Origin: Dickeya aquatica
GTDB lineage: Bacteria; Pseudomonadota; Gammaproteobacteria; Enterobacterales; Enterobacteriaceae
Assembly: GCF_900095885.1 (NCBI RefSeq)
Contig: NZ_LT615367.1
Location: forward strand, 558,001 to 622,000
Direction: 5' to 3'
Length of the DNA: 64,000 bases
The position numbers and the translations under genes are program-made. The notes beneath the pieces were generated by a model. The model saw only the letters and a list, made by a program, of their open reading frames with translations, did no database searches and was not told the DNA's origin. Of this stretch, positions 1 to 9,927 are shown piece after piece (position 1 is the stretch's first letter; each line of letters starts with the position of its first letter).

Positions 1-1118
1 ACCCGTCCCCGGTCAGCGCTGCCGTAGTCACCCACGTCATGCACGTCCATGCCCAGCCAGTGGCTGAGGCCGTGCATGAAAAACGCACGGTGCGCCTGTT
101 CGGCGAACAGCGTGTCAACGTCACCGTCAAGGATGCCTAAACGGATGAGGCCACGCAGCATGATCCTCACCACTTCCTCGTTGATTTCACGGATGCTGCG
201 CCCGGGGGCGAACAGTTCAATCGCACGCACTTCTGATTCCAGCACGATGTCATAAATGGCGCGCTGTGCCGGGGTGAATTTGCCATTGACCGGGAAAGTG
301 CGGGTAATATCGCCCGCATAGCCCTGGTATTCGCATCCGGCATCGATCAGTACCAGATCGCCGTCACGCAGCGGGCATTCGTTTTCGGTGTAATGCAAAA
401 TACAGGCGTTTTCACCGCCGCCAACGATGGTGTTATAGGCCGGGTAGCGTGCGCCGTGACGGTTGAATTCGTGGTGGATTTCGCCTTCCAACTGGTATTC
501 AAACATGCCAGGGCGGCATTTTTCCATCGCGCGGGTGTGGGCCTGTGCGCTGATTTCACCGGCGCGGCGCAGAATGTCGATTTCTGCTGGCGATTTGAAT
601 AACCGCATCTCATGCACCCAGGGACGCCAGTCAGTGAGGGTCGATGGGGCTTTAAAGCCTTTACGCGAGCCGCCGGTACGCAGGGTTTCCAGCGCTGCGT
701 ACACCAGTTTGTCGGCGTAATCGTACTCACCCTGAGCGTGATACACCACATCTAACCCATTAAGCAGCAGGTGCAAGTGTTCACCGATGTCGTTAAACGG
801 CAGCGCCCGGTCAATGCCCAGCTTGGCAGGGGCGGCTTCCTGGCCAAGGCGACGACCAAACCAGATTTCAGCGGTAACATCACGCACCCGGTTAAACAGC
901 ACGCTGTGGTGGTGATTTTCATCGCTTTTTACCAACAGTAACGCCGCTTCAGGTTCATTGAAGCCGGTGAAATACCAGAAATCGCTGCTTTGTCGGTACG
1001 GATACTCGCTGTCTGCGTTGCGTTGTGCTTCGGGGGCGGCAAACAGGATAGCCGCACTGCCTGGTGCCATCTTGTCCAGCAGGGAAAGACGGCGGCGGAG
1101 ATATTCTTGTTGGGTCAT
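1..1118 (-). CDS. pepP: Xaa-Pro aminopeptidase PepP (3' end outside window)
   Basis: Cytosolic metallopeptidase that removes an N-terminal residue preceding proline. The translation begins MTQQEYLRRRLSLLDKMAPG, with an AGGAG ribosome site a few bases before ATG. About 372 codons are visible, against about 440 in the E. coli protein, so the last ~70 residues lie beyond base 1. The N-terminal creatinase-like domain is followed by the pita-bread domain, with metal-ligand stretches LIDAGCEYQGYAGDITRTFP and, near the window edge, HGLSHWLGMDVHD. The last two glutamate ligands are outside the window. It follows ygfB on the same strand with a 54-bp gap, as in the E. coli ygfB-pepP-ubiH order. Confidence 0.95.
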   Translation of the reverse strand, partial: MTQQEYLRRRLSLLDKMAPGSAAILFAAPEAQRNADSEYPYRQSSDFWYFTGFNEPEAALLLVKSDENHHHSVLFNRVRDVTAEIWFGRRLGQEAAPAKLGIDRALPFNDIGEHLHLLLNGLDVVYHAQGEYDYADKLVYAALETLRTGGSRKGFKAPSTLTDWRPWVHEMRLFKSPAEIDILRRAGEISAQAHTRAMEKCRPGMFEYQLEGEIHHEFNRHGARYPAYNTIVGGGENACILHYTENECPLRDGDLVLIDAGCEYQGYAGDITRTFPVNGKFTPAQRAIYDIVLESEVRAIELFAPGRSIREINEEVVRIMLRGLIRLGILDGDVDTLFAEQAHRAFFMHGLSHWLGMDVHDVGDYGSADRGR

Positions 1119-1172
1119 TGCCAGCTCCTGAAAGGCATCAATACAGTATTTATCGGTATGACAATAAAGGCA

Positions 1173-1760
1173 TTAATGTAACGTCGGTTTGGGTTTTTCC
1201 GGCGGAACAGCCATCACCGGGCGAATAAATTCGTTATGGCACATGATGGCCGCGACCCGCACGTACTCGATAATCTCTTCCAGAGATTGTGCCAGCTCTT
1301 CTTTGTCTTCGTCTTCGTCGTAACCTAACTGGGCAATATTACGAAGATCATCAATGGCTTCTTTAATCTCGCCTTTCAGTTTGCCAAGGTTAGGCTGTAC
1401 GACGCCCAGACCGAGCAGGAAATGGTTAACCCAACCGGCCAGCGCATCGGCGCGATCAAACACACTGACCTCTTCTTGCGTGTCATCTGGCAAGAATAAC
1501 TGAAACAAAAAACCCTCTTCTTCCAGCGTATCGCGCGTGGCCTGATACAACTGCTGTAAGGGCTGCGACAGCGCTTGCGGGAATGACAGGCCATCATTGG
1601 TCAGTTCAACGGTTAATGTCTTCCAGCTCTCATCATGGTTGCCGCCGCACAGCATGCCGCTTATCAGGCCGTGCATTTCAGCGGCCGTCAGGGCAACCTG
1701 ATGCTGGTGTAACAACTGGTCGATGGCTTCGTAGCCGGGGAGTGTATTCTGTATGGACAT
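1173..1760 (-). CDS. ygfB: YgfB, UPF0149 (YecA-like) family protein
   Basis: 195-residue acidic protein starting [17 protein letters not shown], nearly collinear with E. coli YgfB and ending KPTLH as there. The conserved stretches [14 protein letters not shown] and [20 protein letters not shown] are family hallmarks, followed by an acidic segment (DEDEDKEEL). An ATG two codons upstream (MRMSIQ) is in frame, but the MSIQ start matches the family. Biochemical role is not settled for the family. Divergent from zapA and upstream of pepP. Confidence 0.93.
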   Translation of the reverse strand: MSIQNTLPGYEAIDQLLHQHQVALTAAEMHGLISGMLCGGNHDESWKTLTVELTNDGLSFPQALSQPLQQLYQATRDTLEEEGFLFQLFLPDDTQEEVSVFDRADALAGWVNHFLLGLGVVQPNLGKLKGEIKEAIDDLRNIAQLGYDEDEDKEELAQSLEEIIEYVRVAAIMCHNEFIRPVMAVPPEKPKPTLH

Positions 1761-2027
1761 GCGCATTCATCGTCGTTGGCGGGTGGTTCGTGTTATGCTA
1801 CCACCAAGCTCCGTTGTGATACCAGCAAGCTCCATCGCCCGATAAGCCATCCGGCGCTTTTTCCGTGCGTCAAACTGGCCGTGGCGGTGTTTGCCGCAAC
1901 GGGGATAAAGGGCTTGTATCTTCGATTTGGGATATATATAGTAGCGCCCGCTTTTTCAGGCCCGGTCACGGGCCACGCAGCGGTGAGCCTCATGCGGGCG
2001 TGAAATGACACAAGGCAGGAAGGTGAC

Positions 2028-2357
2028 ATGTCTGCACAACCGGTAGATATTCAGATTTTTGGCCGTTCGTTAAGAGTGAATTGTCCGCCAGAACAGCAGG
2101 ATGCGCTGAATCAGGCGGCAGAAGATCTTAACCAGCGGTTGCTCGACCTCAAGGTGCGTACACGGGTGACGAACACCGAACAACTGGTGTTTATTGCCGC
2201 GCTGAATGTGTGCCATGAACTGGCGCAAGAGCGGTTGAAAACCCGTGATTACGCTGCCAATATGGAGCAGCGCATCCGTATGTTGCAGCAGACGATTGAA
2301 CAGGCGTTGCTGGAACAGGGACGTATTACCGAGCGTCAGGGCGCGCAATTTGAGTAG
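2028..2357 (+). CDS. zapA: Cell division protein ZapA
   Basis: 109 residues. ZapA binds FtsZ at the Z-ring and promotes bundling of protofilaments; it acts in the cytoplasm with ZapB. The N-terminal globular part ([22 protein letters not shown]) is followed by a long C-terminal coiled coil (from about residue 60, [32 protein letters not shown]). Length and sequence fit the enterobacterial protein. An AGGAAGG ribosome site precedes the ATG. The 6S RNA gene lies about 80 bp downstream, as in E. coli. Confidence 0.95.
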   Translation: MSAQPVDIQIFGRSLRVNCPPEQQDALNQAAEDLNQRLLDLKVRTRVTNTEQLVFIAALNVCHELAQERLKTRDYAANMEQRIRMLQQTIEQALLEQGRITERQGAQFE

Positions 2358-2439
2358 CACGTCTCGTTTTGACAAAAGTACGGTTTTTCGGAGTAACACA
2401 TCGCTGCCAGACGTGGTAAGGTAGTGGTGAAAGAACAAA

Positions 2440-2622
2440 ATTTCTCTGAGATGTTCGTCAGCGGGCAAGTCCCCTGAGCCGATATTTCAACTTTTAGAAT
2501 GTAATGCTCCGTGGTTGGTGAGCACGCTCGGTTCGCCCGAGAAGCCTTAAGACTACGACGTTGCGTTCACCTTGAACCAAGGGTTCAAGGGTTACAGCCT
2601 GCGGCGGCATCTCGGAGATTCC
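2440..2622 (+). ncRNA. ssrS: 6S RNA
   Basis: About 183 nt very similar to E. coli 6S RNA. The 5' segment begins ATTTCTCTGAGATGTTCG, the centre carries GGTTGGTGAGCA, and the 3' segment contains CCTTGAACCAAGGGTTCAAG and ends in GGCATCTCGGAGATTCC, which pairs with the 5' end to close the long rod. 6S RNA mimics an open promoter and sequesters sigma-70 RNA polymerase in stationary phase. Its position between zapA and fau is conserved. Ends were placed by recall of the E. coli RNA, so they are good to a few bases. Confidence 0.95.
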
Positions 2623-2669
2623 CTCTTTCTTTTCCCGTTCTCATTCCCTCTTCTTATCTGTGACTGCGC

Positions 2670-3302
2670 ATGAACTCAGCCAGTGCTTCTTCCGATTCCG
2701 GTATTAATATCTCTTTGTTACGCCAGCAGATTCGCCAGCAGGTGCGGGCGCAGCGGCGCAGCTTAAGTCCACAGCAACAACGCGAGTTTGCCCATCAGGC
2801 GGCTGACCGGGTGATGGCCCATCCGCGAGTGGCGTCGGCCAGCCGGGTCGCGCTGTTTTTGTCGTTTGATGGTGAGCTTGATACCCAGCCATTGATCGCC
2901 GCGCTGTGGCAGCAACAAAAACAGGTCTACCTGCCGGTGTTGCATCCATTTTGTGCCGGACACCTGCTGTTTTTGCGCTATAGCGAACACACCGAACTGG
3001 TGCGAAACCGTCTGAAAATAGAAGAGCCCCGGCTGGATGTGCGCCATGTGCTGCCGGTCTGGCAGTTGGATGTGTTGATCACACCGCTGGTGGCGTTTGA
3101 TGCCCGCGGCCAGCGGCTTGGTATGGGTGGCGGGTTTTATGACAGAACCTTACAGCACTGGCGTACTCACGGGCCTTACCCTATCGGGCTGGCGCACGAT
3201 TGCCAGCAGGTAGCAGAGCTCCCCGTCGCAAGCTGGGATATTCCATTGCCGGAAGTGATAACCCCCTCCCGCTACTGGCGCTGGTCTGCCGAACCTGAGT
3301 GA
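2670..3302 (+). CDS. fau: 5-formyltetrahydrofolate cyclo-ligase (YgfA/Fau)
   Basis: 210 residues; converts 5-formyl-THF to 5,10-methenyl-THF with ATP. The basic N-terminal segment (RQQIRQQVRAQRRSLSPQQQ) and the C-terminal GQRLGMGGGFYDRTL are the ATP- and folate-binding signatures of the family. It has an N-terminal extension of roughly 20 residues compared with E. coli YgfA; a start closer to MNSASASS was kept because it is the first ATG after the 6S gene. Probably transcribed with ssrS, as in E. coli. Convergent with nadR, the two stop codons lying within one inverted repeat. Confidence 0.92.
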   Translation: MNSASASSDSGINISLLRQQIRQQVRAQRRSLSPQQQREFAHQAADRVMAHPRVASASRVALFLSFDGELDTQPLIAALWQQQKQVYLPVLHPFCAGHLLFLRYSEHTELVRNRLKIEEPRLDVRHVLPVWQLDVLITPLVAFDARGQRLGMGGGFYDRTLQHWRTHGPYPIGLAHDCQQVAELPVASWDIPLPEVITPSRYWRWSAEPE

Positions 3303-3314
3303 GCCTCACTCAGG
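3294..3314. repeat. Perfect 10-bp inverted repeat over two convergent stop codons
   Basis: CCTGAGTGAG at 3294-3303 and its exact complement CTCACTCAGG at 3305-3314 are separated by one base. The repeat contains the TGA of fau (3300-3302) and the complement of the nadR stop (3310-3312). There is no T-tract on either side, so it is not a textbook intrinsic terminator, but it could form a hairpin at the end of both mRNAs. Confidence 0.7.
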
Positions 3315-4557
3315 TATTCGGGATCTGCCGCTCATGGCCGAGTAACTGTTGCACCAGCTCGACGCAACGCAGAAAGCGGCTGTCATAGTCTGATTCGGTC
3401 ACATGAACATAGGGCACGTTGTTTTCTGCCAGCATCGCCTTGAGTACATCCTGAAAGGCTTTGCGATCCGCTGAGCTGCCGAGGCTGCGTAAGCCGTCAG
3501 CCACCCAGGGCGTGTTATTTTCCAGCAAAATCACCAGATCAAAACGGTACTCTTCAACCAGCGCCTGCACAAAGGGGTGTTCACGACCTTCGTATTTTTT
3601 GCAAAACGCCTGCGTGGTAATGAAATCGGTATCGATGAACGCCACTTTATTCGCGTATTTCACTGCAAAATCAATGTACTGAGCTTGCCCCAGGGCGATT
3701 TTGTCGTAATCGGAATACTGGAGCGCCATTTCATCGCCGCCCAGATGGGAAAACACATAATCGCGGCCATATTCCCAGGCGCTGGTGGTGTTGAACATGT
3801 TCGCCAGTTTGTTGACCAGCGTCGATTTACCGCTCGACTCGCCGCCCAAAATCGCCACGGTGCGCACAAAGAACGGTTTGACCTCGGTCGGGATGTATTC
3901 CCAGTAGCGGAACGGATCGTTGCGGATCTGCGCACCGCTGATGTTCATGAACGATCGTTTCGGGTCGATCAGTACGGTGTCGATGCCCAGATGCTCGCGG
4001 TATTGCGCCGCATCTTGCTCTTCGCTGGTGTAGACGTAGCGCGGGTCGATGCCTTTTTCTGCCATGAATTGCTTGATGCCACGGCTCCAGACATCCCAGC
4101 CGTGCGGATACGGCTCCATGCCCTGCTCGTTAAACGCGTGAATATGAATATTTTTTTGATATTTAAACGTTTGCAGCAACCAGCGCAGGCGGTCGCTCAC
4201 GGTTGGCTGTTGTGACATGGAGCTGTGTTCAAACAGCAGGCGGTCACGCGGCTCATCATAGCCCAGCACGACATGCAGTTCGTCTACCTGGCTACAGGCG
4301 CGCTGGATCAAGTAAATATGGCCGGTGTGCAATGGGTAGAACTTACCGAATACCACGCCAATACTCTTTTGCTGATAGGGAAACTCCAGCCCCAAAAAGC
4401 GGTGTAATGACTCAAGCTTTTGCGCGCTGGGGCTTTTGATTTTGGCATTTAGCAACTGGCTCAGGTAGCCTTTGGTCATGCCTGCGGCATCGGCCACCTG
4501 TTGCAGGGTACAGCCTTTTTGTCTGATGGCGGTTTTCAGGTAATCGTAGGGAGACAT
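3310..4557 (-). CDS. nadR: Trifunctional NAD regulator NadR
   Basis: 415 residues, the full three-domain protein. Residues about 1-60 hold a Cro-type helix-turn-helix (CTLQQVADAAGMTKGYLSQLL) for repression of NAD biosynthesis genes. The middle is an NMN adenylyltransferase domain with GKFYPLHTGH, and the C-terminal part is a ribosylnicotinamide kinase domain with the P-loop GGESSGKST. It follows radA on the same strand with a 178-bp gap, as in the E. coli serB-radA-nadR block. Confidence 0.96.
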   Translation of the reverse strand: MSPYDYLKTAIRQKGCTLQQVADAAGMTKGYLSQLLNAKIKSPSAQKLESLHRFLGLEFPYQQKSIGVVFGKFYPLHTGHIYLIQRACSQVDELHVVLGYDEPRDRLLFEHSSMSQQPTVSDRLRWLLQTFKYQKNIHIHAFNEQGMEPYPHGWDVWSRGIKQFMAEKGIDPRYVYTSEEQDAAQYREHLGIDTVLIDPKRSFMNISGAQIRNDPFRYWEYIPTEVKPFFVRTVAILGGESSGKSTLVNKLANMFNTTSAWEYGRDYVFSHLGGDEMALQYSDYDKIALGQAQYIDFAVKYANKVAFIDTDFITTQAFCKKYEGREHPFVQALVEEYRFDLVILLENNTPWVADGLRSLGSSADRKAFQDVLKAMLAENNVPYVHVTESDYDSRFLRCVELVQQLLGHERQIPNT

Positions 4558-4735
4558 GCTTTGCTACTCCGGTGCAGCGGATAAGGCGCGATACCAGCCA
4601 TACGTCAACGAGCAGGCGCGCAGGCGGCACGCCGCATCAGGTTAGGTACGCTTTTACATGGCCGTGATATTAACTCAGTGAGGATATTCACGTCGTGACT
4701 ATATTAAAACTCGGGTCGGTGAAATCTGGCAGAAA

Positions 4736-6124
4736 TTACCACTCTTCAAGGATTGCCAGCGCATCTGATAGTTTTTTCACCCCCATCACCTGCATGTTGG
4801 CAGGGGGTTTTTTGGGCATGTTGGCAAACGGCACGATAGCACGTTTAAAGCCATGTTTTGCCGCCTCCGTGATGCGCTCCTGACCGCTTGGCACCGGGCG
4901 AATTTCGCCAGCCAGCCCCACCTCGCCAAACACCACCAAATCCTGTGGCAGGGGGCGGGCGCGAAAACTCGACACCAGCGACAGCAGCAGCGCCAGATCC
5001 GCGCTGGTTTCAGTCACTTTCACGCCGCCGACCACGTTGACGAATACATCCTGATCGGCCATTTGCAGGCCACCGTGGCGGTGCAGCACCGCCAGTAAAA
5101 TCGCCAGCCGGTTTTGTTCCAGCCCGACCGCCACCCGGCGTGGGTTGGCCATCATCGAGTGATCGACCAGCGCCTGAATCTCGACCAGCAGCGGGCGGGT
5201 GCCCTCCCAGACTACCATCACCGAACTGCCTGAGGTGATTTCATCGCCCCGGCTGAGAAAAATGGCCGAAGGATTACTGACTTCCCGCAGGCCTTGCTCG
5301 GTCATGGCGAAAACCCCCAGTTCATTCACCGCACCAAAGCGGTTTTTGTGGCTGCGCAGAGTGCGAAAACGGGAATCGCCGTCGCCGTCGAGCAGCACGG
5401 AGCAGTCAATGCAGTGTTCCAGCACTTTAGGGCCCGCCAGTGAGCCGTCCTTCGTCACATGGCCGACCATGATAATGGCCACACCGCGGGTTTTGGCAAA
5501 ACGCGTCAGGTAGGCGGCGGTTTCACGTACTTGCGCCACGCTGCCGGGAGAGGACTGAATATCCGCCAGATGCATCACCTGAATGGAGTCGATGACCATC
5601 AGCCTGGGTTGCTCTTGTTCGGCAATCAGGCAAATTTGCTCGATACTGGTTTCAGAGAGCATGTTGATGTGCTGTGCAGGCAGGCCGAGGCGGTGAGCGC
5701 GCATCGCCACCTGCTGGAGCGATTCTTCGCCGGTGACATACAGCGTTTTCATCTGTTCGGCGAGTTTGCATAACGTTTGCAGCAACAGCGTACTTTTACC
5801 GGCACCGGGGTTACCACCGATGAGGATGGCACTGCCTGGCACCACGCCACCGCCCAGCACCCGGTCGAACTCCAGAAAGCCGGTGGAGAAACGCGGCAGA
5901 GCTTCCAGGCTGATGTCCGCGAGTTTTTGCACCCGGCTCACACTGCCACTGTCCCCGGCATAACCGGAGAAGCGGTCACTGCGTGATGAGGTGCTTGCGG
6001 CAGCGGCAAGGCGCACTTCGGTAATCGTGTTCCAGGCATGACAGGCGCTGCACTGGCCCTGCCAGCGTGGGTAGTCGGCCCCGCATTCATTGCAGACAAA
6101 CGCGCGTTTGACGGCTTTGGCCAT
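4736..6124 (-). CDS. radA: DNA repair protein RadA
   Basis: 462 residues. RadA is a RecA-like ATPase that aids branch migration and processing of recombination intermediates. The order of motifs is complete: N-terminal C4 zinc finger (CNECG...CSAC), Walker A GGNPGAGKST, the RadA-specific KNRFG motif and a C-terminal Lon-protease-like domain (VNVVGGVKVTETSADLALLL...VVFGEVGLAGEIRPV). Length matches E. coli (460). Sits 61 bp after serB on the same strand, so it is probably in one operon. Confidence 0.96.
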   Translation of the reverse strand: MAKAVKRAFVCNECGADYPRWQGQCSACHAWNTITEVRLAAAASTSSRSDRFSGYAGDSGSVSRVQKLADISLEALPRFSTGFLEFDRVLGGGVVPGSAILIGGNPGAGKSTLLLQTLCKLAEQMKTLYVTGEESLQQVAMRAHRLGLPAQHINMLSETSIEQICLIAEQEQPRLMVIDSIQVMHLADIQSSPGSVAQVRETAAYLTRFAKTRGVAIIMVGHVTKDGSLAGPKVLEHCIDCSVLLDGDGDSRFRTLRSHKNRFGAVNELGVFAMTEQGLREVSNPSAIFLSRGDEITSGSSVMVVWEGTRPLLVEIQALVDHSMMANPRRVAVGLEQNRLAILLAVLHRHGGLQMADQDVFVNVVGGVKVTETSADLALLLSLVSSFRARPLPQDLVVFGEVGLAGEIRPVPSGQERITEAAKHGFKRAIVPFANMPKKPPANMQVMGVKKLSDALAILEEW

Positions 6125-6185
6125 GAATTCCCTCCGGTTTACTGCTCTTTACTGCACATCTTCTCTTATTCTCTTGCGCTCAGGT

Positions 6186-7163
6186 TTAGCTTTTTTCGTG
6201 CCGCAGACTGCCGCTCAGAATACACAGTACCCCGGTCAGGTCGGCGTGACGAATGCTGACCGCGCTTTGTTGATTTACCTTGGGCTTGGCGTGATAGGCA
6301 ATGCCCAGTCCGGCGGCTTTGATCATCAGCAGGTCATTGGCTCCATCGCCAATGGCGAGGGTCTGATGTGGGGCAATACCGAGTTTTTCCGCCAGCTGGT
6401 GCAGGGTATCAGCTTTATATTGTGCATCGACAATCGGGCCAATCACTTCACCGGTCAGTTTACCGTCACGCATCCCCATTTCATTGGCGACAGCGGCGAC
6501 CAGCCCCAGCTCTTCACGCAGGTAGTCGGCAAAATAGGTAAAACCACCGGAGGCGATAGCCAATTGCCAGCCTGCTTCCTGCAACTGCCTGACCATGGTT
6601 TTCAGCCCCGGCATTAGCGGCAGTTTATCGCGAACCTGGCGCAGGATATTGGCATCGGCCCCGCGCAGGGTGCCGACACGCTGACGCAGGCTGGCGGCAA
6701 AATCCAGCTCGCCACGCATGGCGCGCTCGGTCACTTCCGCCACCTGCTCGCCGGTGCCAGCCAGTTTGGCGATTTCATCAATGCACTCGATTTGAATGGC
6801 GGTGGAATCCATGTCCATGACCAGCAGGCCCGGTGCGCGCAGGCTGGGGGTGTTATCCATCGGTGCGACATCCAGCCCAAGGTCGTGTGCGACTTTGGTG
6901 ATACGCGGCGTCAGCGTACCAGCCAGCCTGACGACCTGATACTCTTCCACGCTCCAGGCGCTGACCACGACCAGCGGGTCATCCAGACGGCGCTGAACCC
7001 GGGAGAGCAGGTACTTATCGAGCACGTCGCCATACATCAGCCAGCCAGTATTGCCTGCGCGGTAATCGAGCGGCATGACTTCGTCGTCACTGAGTGACAG
7101 CGGGAGATTTGGCCAACAATTGATCTCATCGGGCAGATCGCTATAGGTCAAACGGTTCGACAT
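6186..7163 (-). CDS. serB: Phosphoserine phosphatase SerB
   Basis: 325 residues; last step of serine synthesis (phosphoserine to serine). HAD-fold motif I is VMDMDSTAIQIEC, and motif IV is AIGDGANDLLMIKAAGLGIAYHAKP. The start was set at MSNRLTYSDLPDE, which has AAGGA about 10 bases upstream and aligns with the E. coli start; the upstream in-frame ATG would add 18 unconserved residues. Divergent from smp, first gene of serB-radA(-nadR). Confidence 0.95.
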   Translation of the reverse strand: MSNRLTYSDLPDEINCWPNLPLSLSDDEVMPLDYRAGNTGWLMYGDVLDKYLLSRVQRRLDDPLVVVSAWSVEEYQVVRLAGTLTPRITKVAHDLGLDVAPMDNTPSLRAPGLLVMDMDSTAIQIECIDEIAKLAGTGEQVAEVTERAMRGELDFAASLRQRVGTLRGADANILRQVRDKLPLMPGLKTMVRQLQEAGWQLAIASGGFTYFADYLREELGLVAAVANEMGMRDGKLTGEVIGPIVDAQYKADTLHQLAEKLGIAPHQTLAIGDGANDLLMIKAAGLGIAYHAKPKVNQQSAVSIRHADLTGVLCILSGSLRHEKS

Positions 7164-7292
7164 GGGTGAAATATCCTTTCCTGCGGGTCGTGATAAACGG
7201 GTGGGGTGGATGGTCATAAATCAACGCAACAAGCTATCCTATCGCTATTGCTTCTGGCAACATGAAACTCTTCAAATCGCGCAGGTATTGCC

Positions 7293-7973
7293 ATGGTTCG
7301 GGCCCGGATAAAATTTCGCTTACATCGTACGGCTATTGTGCTTATCTGTCTGGCGCTGCTGGTGGTGTTATTGCAGGGCGCGTCCTACTTTAGCCTTAGC
7401 CATCAAATGGCGCGCTCCGAGCAGGTTGATGAACTGGCCCGCACGCTGGCGCGTCAGGTGGCATTTAGCCTGGCTCCGTTAATGGAGGGCAATGGTGATA
7501 ACAGCGCCAGAATTGAAGAGACGCTGCGCCAGCTTACAGATAACAACCGGATCCTTGATGCCGCGCTCTATCAGCAGGACGGTACACTTCTGGCGCGCGC
7601 CGGTGAGCAAATCACGGTGCGTGACCGGCTGGCGCTCGATGGCAGCCGGGCGGGCAGCTATTTCAACCACCAATTGGTTGAGCCGGTCAACAGCAAAGAG
7701 GGGCCGCTAGGTTTCTTGCGCATTACGCTCGATACCCATGTGCTGGCAACCGAAGCGCGTCAGGTGGATAACACCACCAATATCCTGCGTTTGATGATCA
7801 TGATGGCGCTGGCCATCGGTATCATTCTGGCCCGTACGCTGTTGCAGCACCACCGCTCCCGCTGGCAGCAGTCACCTTATCTGCTGACGGCCAATGCGCC
7901 AATGCAGGAGGATGAACCGGCTAACGATGGTGAGCCTGTGACACCGGATAGCGATAACACTCGCAAAAACTGA
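7293..7973 (+). CDS. smp: Membrane protein Smp/YtjB
   Basis: 226 residues, closely matching E. coli YtjB (formerly Smp). Membrane segments are visible at about residues 14-36 (AIVLICLALLVVLLQGASYF) and 164-184 (LRLMIMMALAIGIILARTLL), enclosing a periplasmic domain. The C-terminal tail is acidic. Function is not well defined in the family. Divergent from serB, as in E. coli. Confidence 0.92.
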   Translation: MVRARIKFRLHRTAIVLICLALLVVLLQGASYFSLSHQMARSEQVDELARTLARQVAFSLAPLMEGNGDNSARIEETLRQLTDNNRILDAALYQQDGTLLARAGEQITVRDRLALDGSRAGSYFNHQLVEPVNSKEGPLGFLRITLDTHVLATEARQVDNTTNILRLMIMMALAIGIILARTLLQHHRSRWQQSPYLLTANAPMQEDEPANDGEPVTPDSDNTRKN

Positions 7974-8300
7974 GCGGTACGGTTTGCGTTATTGCCGCAG
8001 GGATTTACGTCATGATCGAAGGGGTTTACTTCATGATCGATTGTGCCGGGCCGGTAAATCGGAGAAAATGCTCCGCTTATCCATCTGTCGTTACGATGCC
8101 TGTCACTTAAGCCTGTGTGGGGGACAATGCGTGTAAAAAAGTGCTTAAACCTCTTGGCCGAGCGGCCGCGCGCATGGCGCGTCCTGATGGCTTAACTGAT
8201 TGGCATCAGACAGCTTTATCTGTCTTTATTTTCTGTTTTGTCGGGTGTGGTTCCCTTGTGTGATGGGGGCCCGCCTCACTATTAAAGAAGCCTGAATAAC
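7974..8300. other. Intergenic region upstream of prfC
   Basis: 327 bp with no convincing ORF. It contains two near-identical 16-mers (TTTACGTCATGATCGA at 8004-8019 and TTTACTTCATGATCGA at 8025-8040), a GC-rich segment with GGCCGAGCGGCC around 8156, and presumably the prfC promoter nearer the gene. Confidence 0.6.
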
Positions 8301-9890
8301 ATGTCTCCAAGTGAATACGCACGCGAAGTCGCCAAACGCCGGACATTCGCCATTATTTCTCACCCCGACGCCGGTAAAACCACCATCACTGAAAAAGTGT
8401 TGCTGTTCGGACAGGCCATTCAGGTCGCCGGAACGGTGAAAGGGCGTGGCTCTAACCAGCATGCCAAATCAGACTGGATGGAAATGGAAAAGCAACGTGG
8501 TATCTCGATTACTACCTCGGTGATGCAGTTTCCCTACCGCGAATGTCTGGTCAACCTGCTTGATACGCCGGGGCACGAAGATTTCTCGGAAGATACCTAC
8601 CGCACGCTGACTGCCGTTGACTGCTGCCTGATGGTGATCGACGCGGCCAAAGGGGTAGAAGATCGTACCCGTAAGCTGATGGAGGTCACGCGTCTGCGCG
8701 ATACGCCGATCCTGACGTTTATGAACAAGCTCGACCGTGATATTCGTGACCCGATGGAAGTGCTCGACGAGGTTGAGCGCGAGCTGAGTATCGCCTGTGC
8801 GCCTATTACCTGGCCGATCGGCTGCGGCAAGCTGTTCAAGGGCGTCTACCACCTCTATAAAGATGAAACTTATTTGTATCAGAGCGGTATGGGCCACACG
8901 ATTCAGGACGTGCGCATCGTCAAAGGGTTAGATAACCCGGAACTGGATGATGCGGTGGGTGAAGACCTGGCCGCACAACTGCGTGATGAACTGGAACTGG
9001 TGAAAGGTGCCTCTCACGAGTTTGAGCAACAGGCATTTCTGAGCGGTGAATTGACGCCGGTGTTCTTTGGTACGGCGCTGGGTAACTTTGGCGTTGACCA
9101 CATGCTTGACGGTCTGGTGTCGTGGGCACCCGCCCCGATGCCGCGTCAGACGGATGTGCGTGCGGTCAGTGCCGGGGAAGAGAAGTTCAGCGGTTTTGTG
9201 TTTAAAATTCAGGCAAATATGGACCCGAAACACCGCGACCGCGTGGCATTTATGCGCGTGGTATCAGGCCGCTATGAAAAGGGCATGAAGCTGCGCCAGG
9301 TCCGTATTGGTAAAGATGTGGTGATTTCGGATGCCCTGACCTTCATGGCGGGTGACCGCTCCCATGTGGAAGAGGCGTATCCGGGTGACATCATCGGTTT
9401 GCATAACCACGGCACCATTCAGATTGGTGATACGTTCACGCAGGGTGAAGATCTGAAATTCACCGGTATCCCCAACTTTGCGCCAGAACTGTTTCGTCGT
9501 ATTCGCCTGCGTGACCCGCTCAAGCAAAAACAGTTGCTCAAAGGGCTGGTACAGCTTTCTGAAGAGGGGGCCGTGCAGGTGTTCCGCCCGCTAATCAATA
9601 ACGACTTGATCGTCGGTGCCGTCGGGGTGTTGCAGTTTGACGTGGTGGTTGCGCGCCTGAAAACCGAATACAACGTGGAAGCGGTGTATGAATCGGTCAA
9701 CGTTTCCACCGCGCGTTGGGTGGAATGCAATGATGTGAAGAAATTTGAAGAGTTCAAGCGCAAAAATGAGCTGCATTTAGCGCTGGATGGTGGCGATAAC
9801 CTGACTTATGTTGCGCCCACGATGGTGAACCTGAATCTGACGCAGGAACGCTATCCAGACGTGAAATTCCACAAAACCCGCGAGCACTAA
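8301..9890 (+). CDS. prfC: Peptide chain release factor 3
   Basis: 529 residues, identical in length to the E. coli protein. RF3 is a translational GTPase that recycles RF1/RF2 from the ribosome after termination. GTPase motifs: G1 [12 protein letters not shown] (about residues 20-31), G3 [16 protein letters not shown] and G4 NKLDRD. It ends in the conserved C-terminal domain ([12 protein letters not shown]). Monocistronic, followed by a terminator-like hairpin. Confidence 0.97.
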   Translation: MSPSEYAREVAKRRTFAIISHPDAGKTTITEKVLLFGQAIQVAGTVKGRGSNQHAKSDWMEMEKQRGISITTSVMQFPYRECLVNLLDTPGHEDFSEDTYRTLTAVDCCLMVIDAAKGVEDRTRKLMEVTRLRDTPILTFMNKLDRDIRDPMEVLDEVERELSIACAPITWPIGCGKLFKGVYHLYKDETYLYQSGMGHTIQDVRIVKGLDNPELDDAVGEDLAAQLRDELELVKGASHEFEQQAFLSGELTPVFFGTALGNFGVDHMLDGLVSWAPAPMPRQTDVRAVSAGEEKFSGFVFKIQANMDPKHRDRVAFMRVVSGRYEKGMKLRQVRIGKDVVISDALTFMAGDRSHVEEAYPGDIIGLHNHGTIQIGDTFTQGEDLKFTGIPNFAPELFRRIRLRDPLKQKQLLKGLVQLSEEGAVQVFRPLINNDLIVGAVGVLQFDVVVARLKTEYNVEAVYESVNVSTARWVECNDVKKFEEFKRKNELHLALDGGDNLTYVAPTMVNLNLTQERYPDVKFHKTREH

Positions 9891-9898
9891 TCTCTCGC

Positions 9899-9927
9899 CA
9901 CCGCCTGCGTATTTGGCGCGGGCGGTG
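9899..9927 (+). terminator. Hairpin after prfC
   Basis: CACCGCC at 9899-9905 pairs with GGCGGTG at 9921-9927, with further pairing inside, immediately after the prfC stop. It is followed by only a short T-containing stretch (TATTTCC), so termination strength is uncertain. Confidence 0.55.
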
